Shown here piece by piece: positions 23,199-31,406 of a stretch of 38,763 nt of DNA (the first letter of the stretch is position 1; each line of letters opens with the position of its first letter). The notes beneath the pieces are model-generated. The model did not search any database and was not told where the DNA came from. It was given only the letters and a program-made list of their open reading frames with translations. The stretch lies in the NCBI GenBank assembly GCA_902793125.1, contig CADBCC010000013.1:1-38763 (forward strand). The letters are read 5' to 3'. The stretch comes from an uncultured Ruminococcus sp. (lineage in GTDB: Bacteria > Bacillota > Clostridia > Oscillospirales > Acutalibacteraceae). A program made the position numbers and the translations under genes.

Positions 23199-23231
23199 AT
23201 TTTCACCTTATGAATTATTTTTTAAAAAAAC

Positions 23232-23260
23232 TTGCAAAATAATAAATTATCGTTTATTAT
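23232..23260 (+). promoter_or_regulatory. Promoter of ackA
   Basis: TTGCAA (23232-23237), 17-base spacer, TATTAT (23255-23260), 47 bases before the ackA ATG. Confidence 0.6.
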
Positions 23261-23307
23261 ATTATAGTATGATTTTAAAAACTAATCAATATAAAGGGGA
23301 ATAAAAA

Positions 23308-24513
23308 ATGAAAATTCTTGTAATAAACGCGGGTAGTTCATCTTTAAAGTATCAGCTTATTGATATGACCGACGAAAGCGTGCTCGCTAAAGGCAACTGC
23401 GAACGTATCGGAGACTCGGGTTCCGTAATCGGTTATAAGACCGCCGAAAAAGAGGTTAAAAAAGAAGTTGCGATGCCTGATCATAAAGTAGCTTTTTTGC
23501 AGGTTAAGGATATGCTTCTTGATCCCGAAGTCGGTGTAATTAAGGACTTGTCCGAAGTTTCAGCCGTAGGCCACAGAGTTGTACAGGGCGGAAGCATTTT
23601 CCACGAGTCCTGTTTAGTTGATGATAAGGTTATCGAGGATATTAAAGGACTCGGACCTTTAGCTCCCTTACATAACCCCGCTAACGCGCTCGGTATTGAG
23701 AGCAGCGAGGAAGTTTTCGGAGCGGATACTCCGCAGGTTGTAGTATTTGATACAGCTTTCCACAGCACAATGCCCGAGAAAGCGTATATGTACGCTGTTC
23801 CTTATGAGTACTACGAGAAGTACGGCGTTCGCCGTTATGGCTTCCACGGAACATCCCACCGCTTTGTAAGTAAAGAGATGGCGAACCGTATGGGTAAGGA
23901 TATTAAGGACTTAAAACTTATCACCTGCCACATCGGCAACGGTTCTTCCATTACCGCGATTGACGGCGGTAAGGTTATTGATACAACAATGGGACTTACT
24001 CCGCTCGACGGATTTATGATGGGCACACGTTCGGGTTCGCTCGATCCGTCCGTTGTAACATTTATCCAGGAAAAAGAGAACCTTTCCGCTCAGGAAATGG
24101 ATACTATTTTAAACAAAAAGTCGGGACTCTTGGGTATCTCCGGAGTTTCAAGCGACGACCGCGACATCACCGCGGCTGAAAATGACGGCAACGAAAGAGC
24201 TAAGCTCACCCACGAAATGCTCTATTATCAGATTGCGAAGTACATAGGCTCTTACTATGTTGCTTTGGGCGGTTGCGACGGTATCGTATTTACAGCCGGA
24301 CTCGGCGAGAACCAGCCCGTTTTGAGACAGAGAGTCTGCGACTACTTAAAGTGCCTCGGCGTTGAGATGGATTATGAAGCTAATGAAAAGTGTATCCACG
24401 GCAACGAGGGCAAACTTTCAACTGATAACTCTAAAATCCGTGTTGAATTAGTAGCTACAAACGAGGAGCTCGTTATCGCGAGAGATACAAAGGCAATTGT
24501 TGATAATATGTAA
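23308..24513 (+). CDS. ackA: Acetate kinase
   Basis: Interconverts acetyl phosphate plus ADP with acetate plus ATP, the final ATP-yielding step of acetate fermentation. 401 residues, the usual length. Both family signatures are present: VINAGSSSLKYQL at the N-terminus and RRYGFHGTSHR near 170-180, with CHIGNGSS and GTRSGSLDP in the ATP/acetate site. No pta gene is adjacent. It has its own promoter and terminator. Confidence 0.98.
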   Translation: MKILVINAGSSSLKYQLIDMTDESVLAKGNCERIGDSGSVIGYKTAEKEVKKEVAMPDHKVAFLQVKDMLLDPEVGVIKDLSEVSAVGHRVVQGGSIFHESCLVDDKVIEDIKGLGPLAPLHNPANALGIESSEEVFGADTPQVVVFDTAFHSTMPEKAYMYAVPYEYYEKYGVRRYGFHGTSHRFVSKEMANRMGKDIKDLKLITCHIGNGSSITAIDGGKVIDTTMGLTPLDGFMMGTRSGSLDPSVVTFIQEKENLSAQEMDTILNKKSGLLGISGVSSDDRDITAAENDGNERAKLTHEMLYYQIAKYIGSYYVALGGCDGIVFTAGLGENQPVLRQRVCDYLKCLGVEMDYEANEKCIHGNEGKLSTDNSKIRVELVATNEELVIARDTKAIVDNM

Positions 24514-24516
24514 GAA

Positions 24517-24543
24517 AAACGGTCGGCTTTTGCCGACCGTTTT
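24517..24543 (+). terminator. Terminator of ackA
   Basis: AAACGGTCGGC (24517-24527) pairs with GCCGACCGTTT (24532-24542). The stem starts only three bases after the stop codon. Confidence 0.92.
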
Positions 24544-24633
24544 CAGGTAATAGTTAAAAGGTAAAAGATAAAAGTGTTTAATACATAATTACTGAGAACT
24601 AACATCTCACTTTTTAGAAAGGAGCTGGATTAA

Positions 24634-25893
24634 TTGACGAAGATAATTAAAACAATCTCGATACTTTGCGTAATGGTTATGCTTTTTACTTCGCTGTGCG
24701 CGGGCGCGCCCGAAATTCACGCGGCGTCAAAAATCCTTCCCGCCGATGTCAGTAAAGCTTCTTCCGATTGCTCGCTTGTAGGACTTCGCGGAAATTATGT
24801 AACCCAGGCTAAAGCGGCGATTGATAAAATCAACACAATAAGAAAAGAAGCTTGTTCTAAAAAAATACGTGATCCCCGAAATCCAAAACGCAAGCTTAAT
24901 GCAAATGATTACGTTCCTATAAAATGGTCGTCGGAGCTTGAGTACCAGGCGAGACTGCGGGCGGCTGAAAGTACAATTTATACCGATCATACACGCCCCA
25001 ACGGTACAGACTGCTTTTCCGTTGTTCCTAAGACGGTCGATTGCAGCTGCGAGGAAGTGCTTGCATGGAGCAGTTCGGATAATATGCTGTACGGAATCGA
25101 CCTTTGGTATACGGAAAAATACGACTGGGTAAATGACACCAACGGCGTAACAGGCCACTACACCGCAATGATAAATCCCGACAACACATATGTAGGTCTC
25201 GGAACTTTTATCTCCGACCACGGAAGATTTTCAAACAGTACGGCGGGACGTTTCAGTCAGGAAAAAAATCTTGATTCTACTGTCGGTAAATCGGTGAAAA
25301 ATGTTATCCAGACAATCGAAGTCCACAACCTGCTTTTAGGTTCGGCGAAACTCAAAAAAACAAAAGGCGCTTCTAAATTCCGCGCCGGCAAAACAGCTCA
25401 ACTGAGCGTAATAAAAAATATTAAAAAATTAAATACTGACGCTTTCGGATATGTTTTAGCTCTCGGCGAAAACAACTGGTCAAGCTCAAAAAGATCAGTC
25501 GTTACCGTAAAAGACGGCGCGCTGACATTTAAAAAATCAGGAAAAGCAAAAATAAAACTGAAGCTTAAATCGGGAAAAACCTTATCGTATTCCGTAAAGG
25601 TTTATCCGAAAATCCCCCCGAAAACCAAATTCAAAAAGATTACTTCGAAAAAGAACAAAGTCAAGTTAATTTGGAAGAAATCCAAGGGCGCTTCGGGCTA
25701 CGAAATTCAGTATTCAACGAATAAGTATTTTTACGGCAAAAAGACGGTAAAGGCAGGTAAAAAGACTTCCAAAACGATAAAAGGACTTTACAGTTACACC
25801 AAATATTATTTCAGAATAAGAGCTTATACAAAGTCCAAAATCGGAGTTTCCAACTCAAAATGGTCAGGTAAAAAATCAAAAAGAGTAAAATAA
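24634..25893 (+). CDS. Secreted CAP/SCP-domain protein with C-terminal Ig-like and FN3 modules
   Basis: A 419-residue exported protein starting at TTG; AGAAAGGAG lies at ideal distance (24616-24624). The signal peptide (h-region ISILCVMVMLFTSLCAG) is cleaved near IHAAS. The CAP (SCP/PR1-like) domain spans about 60-205: a helix with KINTIRKEA, then IKWSSELEYQARLRA, HTRPNGTDCFSV, EEVLAW and HYTAMINPDNTYVGLG. Next comes a Lys-rich Ig-like (Big-type) region (about 245-325) and a fibronectin-III-like module (about 330-415) with YEIQYSTNK and TKYYFRIRAYT. The very basic C-terminus suggests wall binding. The biological role is unknown. Confidence 0.88.
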   Translation: MTKIIKTISILCVMVMLFTSLCAGAPEIHAASKILPADVSKASSDCSLVGLRGNYVTQAKAAIDKINTIRKEACSKKIRDPRNPKRKLNANDYVPIKWSSELEYQARLRAAESTIYTDHTRPNGTDCFSVVPKTVDCSCEEVLAWSSSDNMLYGIDLWYTEKYDWVNDTNGVTGHYTAMINPDNTYVGLGTFISDHGRFSNSTAGRFSQEKNLDSTVGKSVKNVIQTIEVHNLLLGSAKLKKTKGASKFRAGKTAQLSVIKNIKKLNTDAFGYVLALGENNWSSSKRSVVTVKDGALTFKKSGKAKIKLKLKSGKTLSYSVKVYPKIPPKTKFKKITSKKNKVKLIWKKSKGASGYEIQYSTNKYFYGKKTVKAGKKTSKTIKGLYSYTKYYFRIRAYTKSKIGVSNSKWSGKKSKRVK

Positions 25894-25924
25894 GAAAATG
25901 GTTGGCGTAACGCCAGCCATTTTC
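25894..25924. terminator. Terminator of the CAP-domain gene
   Basis: AAAATGGTTGGCG (25895-25907) pairs with CGCCAGCCATTTT (25911-25923), a 13-base-pair stem with one G-U pair and a 3-base loop. Confidence 0.9.
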
Positions 25925-25944
25925 ATCTGTTTATTAAAAAATCC

Positions 25945-25981
25945 GCCGTTTGTAAAGCTTTAATTAAACTTTATAAAAGGC
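25945..25981 (-). terminator. Terminator of the DUF378 gene
   Basis: On the minus strand GCCTTTTATAAAG and CTTTACAAACGGC form an imperfect stem followed by GGATTTTTTAA. It is 24 bases past the stop at 26005. Confidence 0.6.
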
Positions 25982-26004
25982 GCAACGGCATCAAAAAATC
26001 CCGT

Positions 26005-26229
26005 TTATGCGTGCGAATTAATCGATGTATCCTCAACAATCTCGTTATCTCTGAACAGAAGCGAGATACACCAAATCGCGGCAAGTCCAACGAGGATATA
26101 AATAATTCGGCTGATTATACCTGTCTGGCCTCCGCAGATAAACGCTACAAGGTCAAACTGGAAAATCCCCACCAGTCCCCAGTTAAGACCGCCTATAATT
26201 GATATAATCAAAGCAATTTTGTCAATCAT
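26005..26229 (-). CDS. DUF378 family small membrane protein
   Basis: A 74-residue protein with two transmembrane helices. The opening IDKIALIISIIGGLNWGLVGIFQFDLV contains the signature GGLNWGLVG of DUF378 and is followed by IIYILVGLAAIW. The family is common and uncharacterised. AAGGAGG precedes the ATG but lies inside a predicted hairpin (26236-26273), which could limit translation. Confidence 0.93.
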   Translation of the reverse strand: MIDKIALIISIIGGLNWGLVGIFQFDLVAFICGGQTGIISRIIYILVGLAAIWCISLLFRDNEIVEDTSINSHA

Positions 26230-26235
26230 AATTTA

Positions 26236-26273
26236 AGCCTCCTTCGCAACCTTAGTGTTAACCGAAAGAGGCT
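26236..26273 (-). promoter_or_regulatory. Hairpin covering the DUF378 ribosome binding site
   Basis: Plus-strand AGCCTC and TTCG (26236-26246) pair with CGAA and GAGGCT (26263-26273) with one mismatch. In the minus-strand mRNA the downstream arm contains AGGAGG, six bases before the ATG of DUF378. The same stem followed by T residues could act as a plus-strand terminator, though no plus-strand gene needs one here. Confidence 0.5.
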
Positions 26274-26297
26274 TTTTTATTCAAAATTTTTAAATTT

Positions 26298-26681
26298 TTA
26301 TTTTAAAAAATACAAAAAGTCAATTATGATTAAAACAATTCCCAAAACCATAAACGCCACGCCGATTATCCGAGTTACATTCATCGCTTTTTTGATTTTC
26401 ATAGAAGTTATCATATTTTCAACGGGGAAGGGAAGAAGCAAAATTATAAGCCCCTCAATCGCAACCGAAAAAGCAAGAATAGAAAATCCGACGTCTGGCG
26501 CGAAAGAAAGTATAAACAGTCCTACGGGTATTCCGAAAATGCAGACGATATTTATAAACGAAAACAGCTTCGAAAATTTTTCGTGAAGTTCATAGTATTT
26601 AAGGGCTTTTCTGTGGCAGCTTTCGTCACAGTACTGCTCCATATATGAAATCTCTTTTCCGCAATAATCACATTTCTTCAT
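26298..26681 (-). CDS. Zinc-ribbon membrane protein
   Basis: A 127-residue protein: an N-terminal treble-clef-like zinc site (CDYCGKEI with YCDESCHRKA, giving CxxC and CxxxC) of the DUF2116 type, then three hydrophobic segments (about 40-60, 66-85, 100-125). The function is unknown. The start at 26681 is the ATG that ends leader repeat copy C; no other ATG fits the zinc motif. It may share a transcript with the DUF378 gene downstream. Confidence 0.82.
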   Translation of the reverse strand: MKKCDYCGKEISYMEQYCDESCHRKALKYYELHEKFSKLFSFINIVCIFGIPVGLFILSFAPDVGFSILAFSVAIEGLIILLLPFPVENMITSMKIKKAMNVTRIIGVAFMVLGIVLIIIDFLYFLK

Positions 26682-26813
26682 TTTTTAATTGTCCACGTAA
26701 AGCGTGAACGTTCCTTTCTTTAATATGCTGTCCCTCATACCGCAAAATATATGTTGCGGTATGAATAGAGAGGATGGGTTCGTGTCTTGGTTTACGGCGT
26801 GATTTTTTTAAAA
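26682..26813 (-). repeat. Leader repeat copy C, upstream of the zinc-ribbon membrane protein
   Basis: Third copy, minus strand. GAACCCATCC begins 100 bases before the ATG (99 for the GAACC block in copies A and B), GAGGGA 55 bases before (54 in A), AAGAAAGGAACGT 39 bases before (38 in A) and GTGGAC 15 bases before (14-15). The copy carries a strong hairpin CATACCGCAA / TTGCGGTATG (about 26737-26764), and a second pairs GTTCACG with CGTGGAC (26691-26709). The outermost block (near 26800-26813) is diverged. TGACAGGTTACAG lies further upstream, as in copy A. Confidence 0.65.
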
Positions 26814-26840
26814 ATATATCCCTGCCGCCGCTGTAACCTG

Positions 26841-27644
26841 TCAGCTATCAATATTATTTCTGTTTTTATTATTTTTCTTTATAAGAATTATAATCCCGAC
26901 AACAACGAGCACAATTGAAATCCACTGGCTTGTTGAAAGTCCGAAATATATTCCTCTGTATGCGTCATCTCTTAAAAACTCGAGGAAGAACCTCGCCGTG
27001 CCGTAAATAATTAAGTAAAGGTAAATCAGTTTTTTGCTGAAAATTCTTTTATGGAATAATAAAAGCAGAACCGCAAAAATAACGAGGTTAATTCCGCTCT
27101 CAAGAAGCTGAACGGGAAAACGGTTAACGCCGTTACAGGTATCGACAATCGCGTTGTGAGCGGTAAATCCAAATGGACTTTCGATTCCGTAACAGCAGCC
27201 GCTTAAAAAGCATCCGAGTCTTCCGAAGCTGTGGAAAAGCGGAATCGCTACCGCAAAGCAGTCGCTGAAATCTCCGACGTCAAGTCTGCGTATTTTGCAG
27301 TAAATAACGCCGAATAAAAGTCCGCCCAAAAGCCCGCCGTAAAATACCATTCCGCCGAAGTAGAGATAAAATATCTCCCAGAGTTTTCCGATGTCCTGAT
27401 GCAGGCGGAAAAACTTTTCAAGTGAGATATAAATCTTGTCGGCGTTGGTTATTCCGTAGAGAAGATGAGCGCCCAAAAACGCGCCTAAAAGCGAAACCAA
27501 CTCGCCGAAAAGTATGTCCTCAAAACGGAATTTGAATCTTCTGCCGAGTAAAAACGCGGTAAAAAACATAAGAATAAGCCCCAAAGAGGTGCAGATTCCG
27601 TATGTGCTTATTTCAATTGAAAATAAATTAATTATCGGTAACAT
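26841..27644 (-). CDS. lgt: Prolipoprotein diacylglyceryl transferase family protein
   Basis: A 267-residue polytopic membrane enzyme expected to move diacylglycerol from phosphatidylglycerol onto the lipobox cysteine of prelipoproteins. It has about seven hydrophobic segments, HLLYGI, GGMVFYGGLLGG and the signature-like GRLGCFLSGCCYG, a Firmicutes variant of the Lgt GRxGNF motif. The start at 27644 gives MLPIINLFSIEISTYG, matching the Lgt N-terminus; the TTG at 27689 is the -35 element of a good promoter. Lipoproteins in this window (29 kb, 6.1 kb) are possible substrates. Assignment as a divergent Lgt paralogue remains possible. Confidence 0.88.
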   Translation of the reverse strand: MLPIINLFSIEISTYGICTSLGLILMFFTAFLLGRRFKFRFEDILFGELVSLLGAFLGAHLLYGITNADKIYISLEKFFRLHQDIGKLWEIFYLYFGGMVFYGGLLGGLLFGVIYCKIRRLDVGDFSDCFAVAIPLFHSFGRLGCFLSGCCYGIESPFGFTAHNAIVDTCNGVNRFPVQLLESGINLVIFAVLLLLFHKRIFSKKLIYLYLIIYGTARFFLEFLRDDAYRGIYFGLSTSQWISIVLVVVGIIILIKKNNKNRNNIDS

Positions 27645-27660
27645 ATTTAACACCGAACAT

Positions 27661-27689
27661 ATTTTAACAGAAATCGCGTTTATATTCAA
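27661..27689 (-). promoter_or_regulatory. Promoter of lgt
   Basis: Minus strand: TTGAAT (27684-27689), 17-base spacer, TAAAAT (27661-27666), 16 bases before the chosen ATG. It rules out the longer in-frame start. Confidence 0.75.
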
Positions 27690-27697
27690 GCTTATTG

Positions 27698-27726
27698 TTG
27701 AAAAGCGGAGTTTATTGTGGTAAACT
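27698..27726 (+). promoter_or_regulatory. Promoter of the LRR-dockerin gene
   Basis: TTGAAA (27698-27703), 17-base spacer, TAAACT (27721-27726), with TGTGG before the -10, similar to 12883-12911. Confidence 0.6.
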
Positions 27727-27810
27727 AAAAAAGTATTAACAATTGATGAAAGTCAAAAACCGCCCGTCGGTTAATTAAACGCAACAGGAATATGAAAGGA
27801 GATGAATTTA

Positions 27811-28740
27811 TTGAAGCGTATAATAAAAATATTATTTATCTCAATATTAATAATTCTTTCGGTTTTTTCGGCTAACGCCTCTATAGTTTCCGAACTGTAT
27901 CCCGATTTCGAGTTTGAGTCCGAGTACGATAATTCTTTCGCGGTGTCGGCTTATAACGGAAGCAAGGGAGAGGTGTATATTCCTGAATCAATCTACGACC
28001 GCGAGGTAAAACGGTTTTCGCAAAAAGCCTTCTACAATAATACGGCGCTGACTTCGCTTTATATGCACGATAAAATGACGGTTGTAAATAAATGGGCGTT
28101 CCGAAGCTGTCCGGGGCTTAGCGTAGTTTATTTTTCAAAAAATACCTCCGCGCTCTGGGATTTTGCGTTTGCGCAGAACCCCAAGCTCAAATGCGCCTTA
28201 ATCGGAAACACAAAAATTAGTACATTGTATCAGAGCGCCTTTTATAAATGCTCATCGCTCGAGTATCTTTCGCTTCCCGATACGCTGAAAAATATAAACC
28301 CGTCGGCGTTCGAAAAAACCTCGGTAAAATCCGTTGTTATTCCCGAAAATGTAACGAGTATAAAAACGCGCGCTTTCGCCGATAACGGGAATTTAAGAGA
28401 GGTTTATATTCCCGAAGGCGTTGAAAAATTCGGCGAAGATATTTTTTCGGGCTGTGAAAATGTTAAAATTTACGTTATCGCAAATAGCCCCGCCGAGAAA
28501 TACTGCGTGGAAAATGCCCTTAACTATGAGGTGGTTGAAAAAGATAAGTTTCCGTCGAAAATTAACGGAGATGTTGATAACGACGGAAAGCTCAGTATCC
28601 GCGACATTACAACTATGCAGATGAATTTAGCGCAAATCGACTGCGGATTTTTAAGCCAAAACTGTGACTTTAACGCCGACTGCGATTTTAATATTAATGA
28701 CGTTACCGCGGCGCAGAGAAAAGCCCTCGAAACGCTTTAG
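27811..28740 (+). CDS. Secreted BspA-type leucine-rich-repeat protein with type I dockerin
   Basis: A 309-residue exported protein. A signal peptide (KRIIKILFISILIILSVFSANA) is followed by about five BspA/Treponema-type leucine-rich repeats (motifs such as AFYNNTALTSLYM, AFYKCSSLEYLSLPDTLKNI, VVIPENVTSI, REVYIPEGVEKFG). The last 57 residues form a dockerin: GDVDNDGKLSIRDITTMQMNL is calcium repeat 1 and CDFNADCDFNINDVTAAQR is repeat 2, so the protein should dock onto a cohesin scaffold. The TTG at 27811 sits 9 bases after GAAAGGAG; the ATG at 27802 is only 1 base after it and is less likely. The ligand of the LRR is unknown. Confidence 0.9.
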   Translation: MKRIIKILFISILIILSVFSANASIVSELYPDFEFESEYDNSFAVSAYNGSKGEVYIPESIYDREVKRFSQKAFYNNTALTSLYMHDKMTVVNKWAFRSCPGLSVVYFSKNTSALWDFAFAQNPKLKCALIGNTKISTLYQSAFYKCSSLEYLSLPDTLKNINPSAFEKTSVKSVVIPENVTSIKTRAFADNGNLREVYIPEGVEKFGEDIFSGCENVKIYVIANSPAEKYCVENALNYEVVEKDKFPSKINGDVDNDGKLSIRDITTMQMNLAQIDCGFLSQNCDFNADCDFNINDVTAAQRKALETL

Positions 28741-28814
28741 ATTTTAGCCGTGAAAATAAATCGATTATTATATTTAATTAAGTAATTTAAATATCTCTCG
28801 ATTATGAAAAAAAC

Positions 28815-28843
28815 TTGACTTTAGCGTAGTGCTGTGATAAACT
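28815..28843 (+). promoter_or_regulatory. Promoter of the amino-acid ABC operon
   Basis: TTGACT (28815-28820), 17-base spacer, TAAACT (28838-28843), 40 bases before the start of the binding-protein gene. Confidence 0.75.
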
Positions 28844-28882
28844 TAAAAAGCTGATATTTTATTAAATTATGAGGTGTAAATT

Positions 28883-29752
28883 ATGAAAAGAACATTAGCA
28901 TTAATTCTTGCGGTAGTTACATTAGCCGCGGTAGCCTTAACCGGTTGCGGTTCGTCTTCTAAAGACACATCTTCCGCTTCCAAGAGCGATGATAAGAAAA
29001 CCTCCGCGACAGTAAGCTCCGACGGTTCAAAAACATTTACTGTCGGTTTTGACGCTGAGTTTCCTCCCTACGGCTACAAGGATAAGAAAACAGGCGAATA
29101 CACAGGTTTTGACCTCGAACTTGCTGAAGAAGTTTGTAATCGTTTAGGCTGGAAGCTTGAGAAGAAGCCCATCGACTGGGATTCAAAAGATATGGAGCTT
29201 AATTCCGGTACAATCAACTGTATCTGGAACGGCTTTACAATCAACGGACGTGAGAAAGACTACACATGGTCGGTTCCTTATATTGACAACAAGCAGGTTG
29301 TCATTGTAAAGAAGGATTCAGACATTAAGTCTTTGGATAATCTTAAAGGTAAGACTGTAGCGGTTCAGACTGACTCCTCCGCTTTAGCTGCTCTTGCCGG
29401 CGATGACGCGACTAAGGAGAATAAGAAGTTAGCGGCTACATTTAAAGAGTTAAAGCAGATCGGAGATTACAATACCGCTTTAATGAATCTTGAGTCCGGC
29501 GCTGTTGACGCTGTATGTATGGATAACGGCGTTGCTAATTACAACCTCGCGAAATCTCCCGATAAGTACAGAGTTTTATCCGATATTATTTCTAAAGAGC
29601 AGTACGCTATCGGCTTTAAGAAGGGCAACACAGCCTTAAAGGATACTGTTGAAAAAACTTTACTCGAAATGTACAAGGACGGAACAGTTGAGAAAATCGC
29701 AAAGAAATATAAAGATTATTATCTCGCTGAGTCGCTTTGTCTTAAAAAGTAA
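28883..29752 (+). CDS. Amino-acid ABC transporter substrate-binding lipoprotein
   Basis: A 289-residue solute-binding protein of the family 3 (polar amino acid) type. The lipobox LTGC ends the signal peptide (Cys about 22), followed by a Ser/Lys-rich linker. The mature domain has FTVGFDAEFPPYGYKD, YTGFDLELAEEVCNRLG, IWNGFTINGREKDYTWS and ALMNLESGAVDAVCMDNG, all family 3 landmarks. It captures an amino acid, probably cystine, glutamine or a related polar one, outside the cell. It is the first gene of the operon with the permease (29855) and ATPase (30626). Confidence 0.95.
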   Translation: MKRTLALILAVVTLAAVALTGCGSSSKDTSSASKSDDKKTSATVSSDGSKTFTVGFDAEFPPYGYKDKKTGEYTGFDLELAEEVCNRLGWKLEKKPIDWDSKDMELNSGTINCIWNGFTINGREKDYTWSVPYIDNKQVVIVKKDSDIKSLDNLKGKTVAVQTDSSALAALAGDDATKENKKLAATFKELKQIGDYNTALMNLESGAVDAVCMDNGVANYNLAKSPDKYRVLSDIISKEQYAIGFKKGNTALKDTVEKTLLEMYKDGTVEKIAKKYKDYYLAESLCLKK

Positions 29753-29771
29753 TTATTAGCACTTGTTTGAT

Positions 29772-29806
29772 GTCGGCTCAAGCATTGTTTGAGCCGGCGT
29801 CTTTTT
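29772..29806 (+). terminator. Attenuating terminator between binding protein and permease genes
   Basis: GTCGGCTCAAGC (29772-29783) pairs with GTTTGAGCCGGC (29787-29798), with one or two G-U pairs, followed by TCTTTTTT. Its place inside the operon fits partial termination, which makes the binding protein more abundant than the membrane parts. Confidence 0.8.
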
Positions 29807-29854
29807 TAAATAAATACTTAAGCGCTGATAACTCGATATAAAGGAAAGATTTTT

Positions 29855-30613
29855 ATGAAGAAAAGACCAATTATCGCGGTTTTTGTTTTTGCCGCTTTTT
29901 TAATACCCTCAATTTTTACCGCGTGCGGATTCGCGCCTGATTCCGAAAGCGGAGTAATAGGCTGGCTTTTCAGTACTGTTTCACAGCTTTCGTCGGGAAT
30001 CTGGCTTTCGCTCGCTCTTTTCATGTTTACACTTATTTTCTCGATGCCTTTAGGGCTTTTGGTGTGCTTTTGCCGCCGTTCAAGATTCAAGGTTGTCGAA
30101 ATGCTTGCCAAGTTTTATATTTCCGTAATGCGCGGAACTCCGCTTATGCTCCAGCTTTTAGTTGTATATTTCGCTCCGTATTATGTGTTTAAAATTCCGC
30201 TCAGCACCGACTATAATTTCTACGCGGCTATTATCGGATTTTCAATAAACTACGCCGCTTATTTCGCCGAGATATACAGAAGCGGAATCGAGGCTGTTCC
30301 GAAAGGTCAGTACGAGGCGGCGGATGTGCTCGGATACAGTAAAAGCCAGACGTTCAGAAAGATAGTATTCCCGCAGATGGTGCGCCATATTCTGCCTCCC
30401 GTTACCAACGAGATTATTACCCTCGTTAAGGATACTTCTTTGGCGTTCGCTATCGCGTTTGTAGAGATGTTTACAATGGCTAAGCAGATTGCCGCGTCCG
30501 AAAGTAATATTATGCCTCTGTTTGTAGCGGGCTTCTTCTATTATATTTTCAATCTTGTCGTAGCTTTTGTTATGGGAAAAATTGAAAAGAAAATGAATTA
30601 TTACAGGGAGTAA
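29855..30613 (+). CDS. Amino-acid ABC transporter permease
   Basis: A 252-residue membrane permease of the HisMQ type. An N-terminal hydrophobic segment (RPIIAVFVFAAFLIPSIFTACG, with a lipobox-like TACG) precedes the core with about five helices. ISVMRGTPLMLQL and the EAA-loop YEAADVLGYSKSQTFRKIVFPQ, which contacts the ATPase, are clear. AAAGGAAAG-like sequence precedes the ATG. It works with the upstream lipoprotein and the downstream ATPase. Confidence 0.95.
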   Translation: MKKRPIIAVFVFAAFLIPSIFTACGFAPDSESGVIGWLFSTVSQLSSGIWLSLALFMFTLIFSMPLGLLVCFCRRSRFKVVEMLAKFYISVMRGTPLMLQLLVVYFAPYYVFKIPLSTDYNFYAAIIGFSINYAAYFAEIYRSGIEAVPKGQYEAADVLGYSKSQTFRKIVFPQMVRHILPPVTNEIITLVKDTSLAFAIAFVEMFTMAKQIAASESNIMPLFVAGFFYYIFNLVVAFVMGKIEKKMNYYRE

Positions 30614-30625
30614 GGGGGCGTATTT

Positions 30626-31387
30626 ATGAATCTTTTAGAGATAAAAAATATCAAAAAAACTTTTGACGATTTGGAAGTCTTAAAGGATATTTCGATTTCC
30701 GTTGAAGAAGGCGAAGTAGTTTCTGTTTTAGGTCCATCGGGAAGCGGAAAGAGTACGCTTTTAAGATGCGCGACTTTGCTCGAGACTATGGACGGGGGTA
30801 CGCTTAAGTACTGCGGAGAAACTGTTTGCGAGGATGTAGACGGTAAATCAGTTTATGTTTCAAAAACCGAGATTAAAAAGATTAAGAATTACTTCGGCCT
30901 TGTATTCCAGAATTTTAACCTTTTTCCACACTACACCGTATATAAAAATATAACCGACGCTCCTATTCATATTCAGAAAAAGGATAAAAAGGAAGTTGAA
31001 AAAGGAGTTCTTCCGCTTTTGGAGATGATGGGAATAGCGGATAAGGCTGACTATTATCCGTGTATGCTTTCGGGAGGCCAGCAGCAGAGAGTCGCAATAG
31101 CGAGAGCCCTCGCTATGAACCCTAAAATGCTGTTCTTCGACGAGCCGACTTCCGCGCTTGATCCCGAGCTTACCTCCGAAATTCTGAGAGTGTTAAGATC
31201 TCTCGCGGAAATGAAAGTGACGATGGTTATTGTTACTCACGAAATCGAGTTCGCGCGTAATGTTTCCGACAGGGTAATCTTTATGGACGAGGGCTATATT
31301 GTAGAACAGGGTAAGCCCGAGGATGTTATTGATAACCCGAGTAACGAAAGAGTAAAAGCGTTCCTTAATAAGGTGAAAAAAGCCTGA
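30626..31387 (+). CDS. Amino-acid ABC transporter ATP-binding protein
   Basis: A 253-residue ATPase driving the importer. Walker [10 protein letters not shown] (near 35-43), Q-loop in [15 protein letters not shown], signature LSGGQQQR, Walker [15 protein letters not shown] and the H-loop VTHEIEFAR are all intact. It begins 12 bases after the permease stop, with AAGGGGG as ribosome binding site. It has the GlnQ/HisP-type length and motifs. Confidence 0.97.
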   Translation: MNLLEIKNIKKTFDDLEVLKDISISVEEGEVVSVLGPSGSGKSTLLRCATLLETMDGGTLKYCGETVCEDVDGKSVYVSKTEIKKIKNYFGLVFQNFNLFPHYTVYKNITDAPIHIQKKDKKEVEKGVLPLLEMMGIADKADYYPCMLSGGQQQRVAIARALAMNPKMLFFDEPTSALDPELTSEILRVLRSLAEMKVTMVIVTHEIEFARNVSDRVIFMDEGYIVEQGKPEDVIDNPSNERVKAFLNKVKKA

Positions 31388-31406
31388 TCGGAAGGGGTTA
31401 GGTTGT

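Noticed and set aside
27645-27689. N-terminal extension of the lgt-family gene from a TTG
   Set aside because: The TTG is the -35 of a good promoter whose -10 lies inside the extension; the ATG at 27644 matches Lgt proteins.
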